Positions 5,094 through 8,432 of a stretch of DNA of 8,432 nucleotides are shown in pieces; the first letter of the stretch is position 1; each line of letters starts with the position of its first letter. The notes beneath the pieces are model-generated. The model was not told the DNA's origin. It worked only from the letters and a program-made list of their open reading frames with translations, and did not search any database. Both the position numbers and the translations under genes were made by a program. The stretch covers positions 1 to 8,432 of the forward strand of contig USEQ01000043.1 of assembly GCA_900553655.1 (NCBI GenBank). Reading direction: 5' to 3'. This stretch comes from an uncultured Slackia sp. (GTDB lineage Bacteria; Actinomycetota; Coriobacteriia; Coriobacteriales; Eggerthellaceae).

Positions 5094-6949
5094 TGTATGA
5101 GCTTCCCGACGAATCTCCCTATTACGACATAGAGTCTCACGATTCGCATAGAGAGGTATCCAACCAAACCGTTCCCTTGCGCCTTGTCCGCCTCGATCGA
5201 TTCGAGGCCCCCTTCGTGCTTGCCGAATCGGAGCGGGATGCTTATGTCCGCCGTTTCACGACGCTTCTTTTGGACGAATCGAGCGTACGCTACGGCGGTC
5301 TTGGATGCGTAATGCGTGCGAAAAGCGCATGCGGGGAAGTCCTTGCCGTCAAACGGCTTTTGCCGCAGACGAAAAGCTCCCAGGAAACGTCCCATGTTTT
5401 GTCCGACGAGCAGCGCCAGGCCGCCTTTCGAAGAGAGTACGAACTCCACCGCACGGTGCATTCCTTGAAGGGATTTCCCCGTCTGTACGGATGGGGATAT
5501 ATTGAAGGGGCTCCTGCTATCGTAATGGAATGGATAGAAGGGGAGTCGTTGGCACATGTGCGTCATCGCTTTGCTGTGGATGATGCGGGGCGGATGTCGC
5601 CCTTGACCGTGGCGAGGATCGGCCGCGATATGTTCGACGTGCTTGCGAGACTCGATTTTGTCGAGGGGGGATTGGCCCATCGTGACGTTTCTCCCTCCAA
5701 TATCGTGGTGCGTACGTCTTGCTTGGACGTTTCCGACCAGATCGATGAAGGCGTCTTCGACCTCTGTCTGCTAGATTTCGGATCTGCGGCAGCGGGGGAC
5801 GAAGCGGGCGCGGTTGCCAGCTCGAATACGACGGTTGCCTATGCCGCCCCCGAACTGCTTGATGGCTCGAAAAGCGCGAAAATGCGTCGTTCGTCCGCCG
5901 TCGATGTTTATGCTGCGGCAAGCGTTCTCTACGAGCTGCTCTATGCGTGCTTGCCTTTTGAGCGTTTCGAAGACGAATTGAGTATCGGTGAGGCAAAGCG
6001 AACCAAAAGACCTGCATTCGGAGCGTCGGCGCATCGCGTCGCGGAGGACGTTTCAGTGGTTCTCGCTCGCGAGCCCGAGATAGCCGTTGCTGTTGGGATG
6101 GAATCTTCGCAGATGTCCGTTCGTCCCCATGCGGAGGACGTACGTACGGCGCTTTCTTCGATCGATGCGCAATTGGAGGCCGTCATCGAAGCGTGCCTGT
6201 CGGTCGATCCAAAAGACCGGCCTTGTCCAGCGGCTGCGCGCGATGCATGTGGTGCATTTGCGTTTCGTTACGCAGGAAACATCAGGCACGCTTTGCGCGG
6301 TGAGCCGCTCGATTCTTGTGTTTCGGGCGGGCCTGCAAGCGGTTTCGCGGGATCTCCGCTTCGCATTCGCAACCTGCTTCGTTCCGTGGGAAAGGCGGCT
6401 TCGGCGGCGGTGTGGTCGGTTTCGGTTGTGGCCACGGGCCTGCTTGTTCACGGCGTAGATGCTTCATGGGCGCTGGGGCCCTGTTCGTGGTCCGGCTCGT
6501 TGAACGGGTGTGCGGTGTCTGCCGCGCTTGCCGTTCCTGCGTTGGCTGGGTTTGCGATTCGCGGAAAGCGGTCGCACACGCTGCGCGGGTTTCTGTCCGG
6601 AAGCGTCGCCCTGCTATCGATGGCGTGCTTGGTCTTCTTGCTCGGGTCGATGCTCGAGCTTCCTTCGGATGAGGTCTTTCGCGGTCTTGCTGCGGCGCTT
6701 TTCGCCGTTGTGGCGGCGGGATGGTGTCCGCTGGTGCTAGATTATGCGCTGGCCGTGCTTCCTTTTCGGCCCCGCAAGGCGCTTCCGGCGAGCCGCGGGG
6801 AGGCATCCGTCCACGCGCTTGATGAGGCGTCGGGCGACGACGATGCGCTCTCGCTACAAGGCGGTGTTTTGGCGGATAATAAGGCTGCAACGGGTCTTTT
6901 GCCCGAAAAGAGTGATTGCGGAAAGGAGGTGCGCGATGGTGACGAATGA
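5090..6949 (+). CDS. Eukaryotic-like Ser/Thr protein kinase with four C-terminal membrane helices
   Basis: A protein of 619 residues. It starts at GTG 5090 (overlapping the previous stop by 4 nt) or ATG 5093; AGGAG at 5078-5082 serves either. Kinase motifs run in order: Gly-rich loop YGGLGCV (68-74, first Gly of GxGxxG replaced by Arg67), Lys88 in LAVKRL, Glu116 for the alpha-C salt bridge, hinge MEWIEGESL, HRDVSPSN with catalytic Asp199 and Asn204, DFG (229-231), Thr247/Thr248 in the activation segment, APE (253-255), VDVYAAASVLYELL and a late KDRP (375-378). All core catalytic residues are present, so it should be active. The lobe before KDRP carries extra sequence (about 294-360). Residues 436-456, 471-490, 501-522 and 532-558 are hydrophobic, giving a four-helix membrane part and a polar cytoplasmic tail. 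There are no PASTA repeats and no single-helix sensor as in PknB. It would phosphorylate Ser/Thr proteins at the inner face of the membrane. The FHA protein downstream is the obvious partner. Confidence 0.92.
   Translation: MMYELPDESPYYDIESHDSHREVSNQTVPLRLVRLDRFEAPFVLAESERDAYVRRFTTLLLDESSVRYGGLGCVMRAKSACGEVLAVKRLLPQTKSSQETSHVLSDEQRQAAFRREYELHRTVHSLKGFPRLYGWGYIEGAPAIVMEWIEGESLAHVRHRFAVDDAGRMSPLTVARIGRDMFDVLARLDFVEGGLAHRDVSPSNIVVRTSCLDVSDQIDEGVFDLCLLDFGSAAAGDEAGAVASSNTTVAYAAPELLDGSKSAKMRRSSAVDVYAAASVLYELLYACLPFERFEDELSIGEAKRTKRPAFGASAHRVAEDVSVVLAREPEIAVAVGMESSQMSVRPHAEDVRTALSSIDAQLEAVIEACLSVDPKDRPCPAAARDACGAFAFRYAGNIRHALRGEPLDSCVSGGPASGFAGSPLRIRNLLRSVGKAASAAVWSVSVVATGLLVHGVDASWALGPCSWSGSLNGCAVSAALAVPALAGFAIRGKRSHTLRGFLSGSVALLSMACLVFLLGSMLELPSDEVFRGLAAALFAVVAAGWCPLVLDYALAVLPFRPRKALPASRGEASVHALDEASGDDDALSLQGGVLADNKAATGLLPEKSDCGKEVRDGDE
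6922..6929 (+). promoter_or_regulatory. Ribosome binding site of the FHA gene inside the kinase gene
   Basis: AAAGGAGG, close to ideal, lies 6 nt before ATG at 6936. This sets the start within the last codons of the kinase gene and rejects the frame's longer extension back to 6744. Confidence 0.85.
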
Positions 6950-7901
6950 TAAAACGCCTTGCGCCGTGCTGTTTGAAACCTTGAAAAAACATGGTGGCAT
7001 CAGCAATAAGGAGCTTGCTTCCCTCGTTCTTTCAGGGAGGCCCCTTTCCGACGGGCGCAGTCCCGTGAGTCGTGTAGGCGATCGCACATGGGTCTCGCGC
7101 TTCATCGTGCATGCTCCTATAGGCTCTTTGCAGGAGCGTTATTTCTGCGACTTCGGGGTAAGCGCGCTACGTATTGTGGCCCGTTTGAAATCTCGCGAAG
7201 GGCGTGCGCTTTCGAGTGAGGATGTGTTTGATTTGGTGGCCGGAGAGCCAGGTCGTTCGATGCAGGACGTGCTCGTTGCTTGCCATCAGGATGCGACGGT
7301 CTATCGAAACATGCTCGACCGTCTTTCCGAGAAAAGCGGATACACCGTTGATGAACGGGCGGAAATCGCCATGGTTTTGTTCGTGTCGGCGGGTTGTTCG
7401 GGAAATGTTCGCAAGGCGATCGAATGCACGCTGGATTTCTCTCAGTCCGCCTACGGTCGTCGTCCTGTGACTTCGCCCATGGCCTCGTCTGATTCCGCAG
7501 CTGACTCTTCGCAGGTTCCCGCTCTCTCCCTCGGGCTCCTTCGCGTTGTAGACGGCTATGTCGTGGGGGCTCCATATTGGCTTGATTCGTCTGCGGGCGC
7601 AGTGGAAATAGGGGCGCTTGCCAGCGAAGAGCGTTCCATAAGCAGCGTGGGCTCTGATGTCTCCGCTCGCCATCTGCGCATATGGCGAGACGAAGAGGGT
7701 TTCTGGTTCGTTGAAGGGCTTGGTTCGAGCAATGGAACGGTGCTAGTGAGCGGTGCAAGCGGCGAGTCCGTGGTCGTGGAGCCTCCGCATGCGGAGCGGG
7801 ACGGCTTCGTGTCGAAGCCCGTTGCCGTTCGTCCTGGTGATGATCTCATTTTGGCCGAAAGTACGAAGTTTCTCGTTATAGAAGGCGTTCCCGAACCGTA
7901 A
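6936..7901 (+). CDS. FHA-domain protein with uncharacterised N-terminal domain
   Basis: A protein of 321 residues that overlaps the kinase gene by 14 nt. The C-terminal part (about 200-321) is a forkhead-associated fold, which binds phosphothreonine peptides. The SARH motif (243-246) and SSNGT (264-268) match the conserved Ser/His and Asn positions of the binding loops. The usual Gly-Arg pair is IGAL (Gly226-Ala227), so the conserved phosphate-contacting Arg is missing; binding may be altered. Residues 1-170 are mostly helical. The first part (LFETLKKHGGISNKELASLV) could be a winged-helix-like fold, but I cannot confirm this and recognise no family. Residues 173-196 form a Ser/Pro linker with candidate phosphosites (VTSPMASSDS). 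It has no signal or membrane helix and should be cytoplasmic. Its likely role is to read the kinase's phosphorylation. It could also be a kinase substrate or a regulator of the cassette. Confidence 0.85.
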   Translation: MVTNDKTPCAVLFETLKKHGGISNKELASLVLSGRPLSDGRSPVSRVGDRTWVSRFIVHAPIGSLQERYFCDFGVSALRIVARLKSREGRALSSEDVFDLVAGEPGRSMQDVLVACHQDATVYRNMLDRLSEKSGYTVDERAEIAMVLFVSAGCSGNVRKAIECTLDFSQSAYGRRPVTSPMASSDSAADSSQVPALSLGLLRVVDGYVVGAPYWLDSSAGAVEIGALASEERSISSVGSDVSARHLRIWRDEEGFWFVEGLGSSNGTVLVSGASGESVVVEPPHAERDGFVSKPVAVRPGDDLILAESTKFLVIEGVPEP

Positions 7902-8011
7902 ACGCTGCGTTCGGGCCGCTTGATTGTGCATTCTGGTTGAAGATGTCAGACAGCGTCCAGGGCGAACCCGTAATAGTGTAATATCGAACAGACGTTTGGT
8001 ATTTGTACTTG

Positions 8012-8035
8012 AAACGCCGAGCAGTCGGCGTTTTT
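8012..8035 (+). terminator. Terminator after the FHA gene
   Basis: A perfect 9-bp stem (AAACGCCGA at 8012-8020, TCGGCGTTT at 8025-8033) with a 4-nt loop GCAG, followed by T to 8035. It lies 110 nt after the stop codon. It ends the kinase cassette and separates it from ruvC, whose start is only 54 nt further on. Confidence 0.7.
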
Positions 8036-8077
8036 AGCGTTGCGGGAGGTTGATGCAGCTTTTCCCGCTAGGACGGG

Positions 8078-8082
8078 AAGGA
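8078..8082 (+). promoter_or_regulatory. Ribosome binding site deciding the ruvC start
   Basis: AAGGA lies 6 nt before GTG at 8089. The alternative in-frame ATG at 8053 has GGGAGG only 3 nt upstream and would add 12 residues before the family's usual N-terminus. Confidence 0.6.
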
Positions 8083-8088
8083 TGCACG

Positions 8089-8432
8089 GTGCGCGTTGCC
8101 GCTCGGATAATACTCGGAATCGACCCTGGTCTTGCGCATACGGGGTGGGGCGTAATCGAGCAACGCGGTTCGCGCCTCTCCTGTCTTGCATATGGCTGCA
8201 TAACCACCACGCCTTGCACGGAGCTTTCCCAGCGTCTTGCCAAAATCTGCGAGCAAATTAATGCGGTATCCCAGCGCTTCGAGCCTTCATGCGTAGGCAT
8301 CGAGACGGTGTGGTTCGGCCAGAATGTCACCGCCGCGTTCGATACCGGTCAGGCGCGGGGTGCTGCCTTGGTGGCATGCGCCCAGCATGGGCTTTCCGTG
8401 GGCGAATTTACGCCGCGCCAGATAAAGCTTGC
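8089..8432 (+). CDS. ruvC: Holliday junction resolvase RuvC (3' truncated by the window end)
   Basis: RuvC cuts four-way DNA junctions in recombination repair, together with the RuvAB branch-migration motor. The first 114 full codons are visible. The N-terminus reads VRVAARIILGIDPGLAHTGW, the classic LGIDPGxAxTGW start of RuvC. Asp12 is the first catalytic acid and Glu72 in VGIETVWFGQN is the second. The last visible part (GQARGAALVACAQHGL, then EFTPRQIK) also fits. The two C-terminal catalytic Asp residues lie beyond the window, about 50-70 residues on, judged from the usual family length. ruvA and ruvB often follow and may lie outside. No clear promoter was found between the terminator and this gene; TAATAT at 7979-7984 is a weak candidate with no good -35. 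Identity is firm; the start is probable. Confidence 0.95.
   Translation, partial: MRVAARIILGIDPGLAHTGWGVIEQRGSRLSCLAYGCITTTPCTELSQRLAKICEQINAVSQRFEPSCVGIETVWFGQNVTAAFDTGQARGAALVACAQHGLSVGEFTPRQIKL

Noticed and set aside
6282..6992. Minus-strand open frame of 236 codons opposite the kinase membrane region
   Set aside because: The product is extremely Arg/Pro-rich and without a plausible fold, an antisense effect of GC-rich coding sequence.
7117..7758. Minus-strand open frame of 213 codons opposite the FHA gene
   Set aside because: Arg/Pro/Asn-rich product with no recognisable domain, fully inside a gene supported by an ideal ribosome binding site and FHA motifs.
7890..7915. CCCGAAC/GTTCGGG hairpin over the FHA stop codon as a terminator
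   Set aside because: A 7-bp stem with a 12-nt loop but no following T run; the hairpin at 8012-8035 is a much better terminator.
8053..8055. ATG as the ruvC start
   Set aside because: Its ribosome binding site is only 3 nt away and it adds 12 residues before the family's normal N-terminus; GTG 8089 has better spacing.

Overview
The window looks like a chromosomal segment of a moderately GC-rich bacterium. Strong Shine-Dalgarno sites, several probable GTG starts, lipoproteins with Gram-positive style signal peptides and a membrane kinase/FHA pair fit an actinobacterial relative such as the Coriobacteriia. That placement is inference from style, not from a marker sequence. No mobile element, CRISPR array, tRNA or rRNA was seen.

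Layout. (1) Positions 2-178 hold the last 58 codons of a gene that begins outside the window. After a 221-nt gap comes a YbhN/UPF0104-type flippase-like membrane protein (400-1656, +), closed by a strong hairpin at 1682-1716. (2) Two lipoprotein genes lie on the minus strand (1807-2817 and 2978-3685). The first has a helical middle and a C-terminal beta-type domain. The second has a short domain with a DPxSAxY...NSKNxxGGYxGK signature. (3) A 466-nt divergent intergenic region (3686-4151) carries a perfect 18-bp palindrome, a related imperfect palindrome, an isolated half-site, four hairpins and a TATAAT box. (4) A plus-strand run of three overlapping genes follows: a single-pass membrane protein with a Ser/acidic linker and an outer domain (4152-5093), a Ser/Thr protein kinase with four C-terminal membrane segments (5090-6949), and an FHA-domain protein (6936-7901). 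(5) After a terminator-like hairpin (8012-8035), ruvC begins at 8089 and runs off the end of the window.

How the genes may work together. The three-gene run reads as a eukaryotic-like signalling cassette. The first protein places a domain outside the membrane, the kinase is anchored in the membrane with its catalytic domain inside, and the FHA protein could read phosphothreonine marks. Overlapping stop and start codons suggest translational coupling. The lipoproteins start from the same intergenic region, which carries repeated TTGTTGCG-type half-sites, so common control of both sides is possible but unproven. This cassette and its palindromes are the most promising candidate for an undescribed system here. 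The flippase-like gene and the ruvC gene appear to be ordinary flanking genes.
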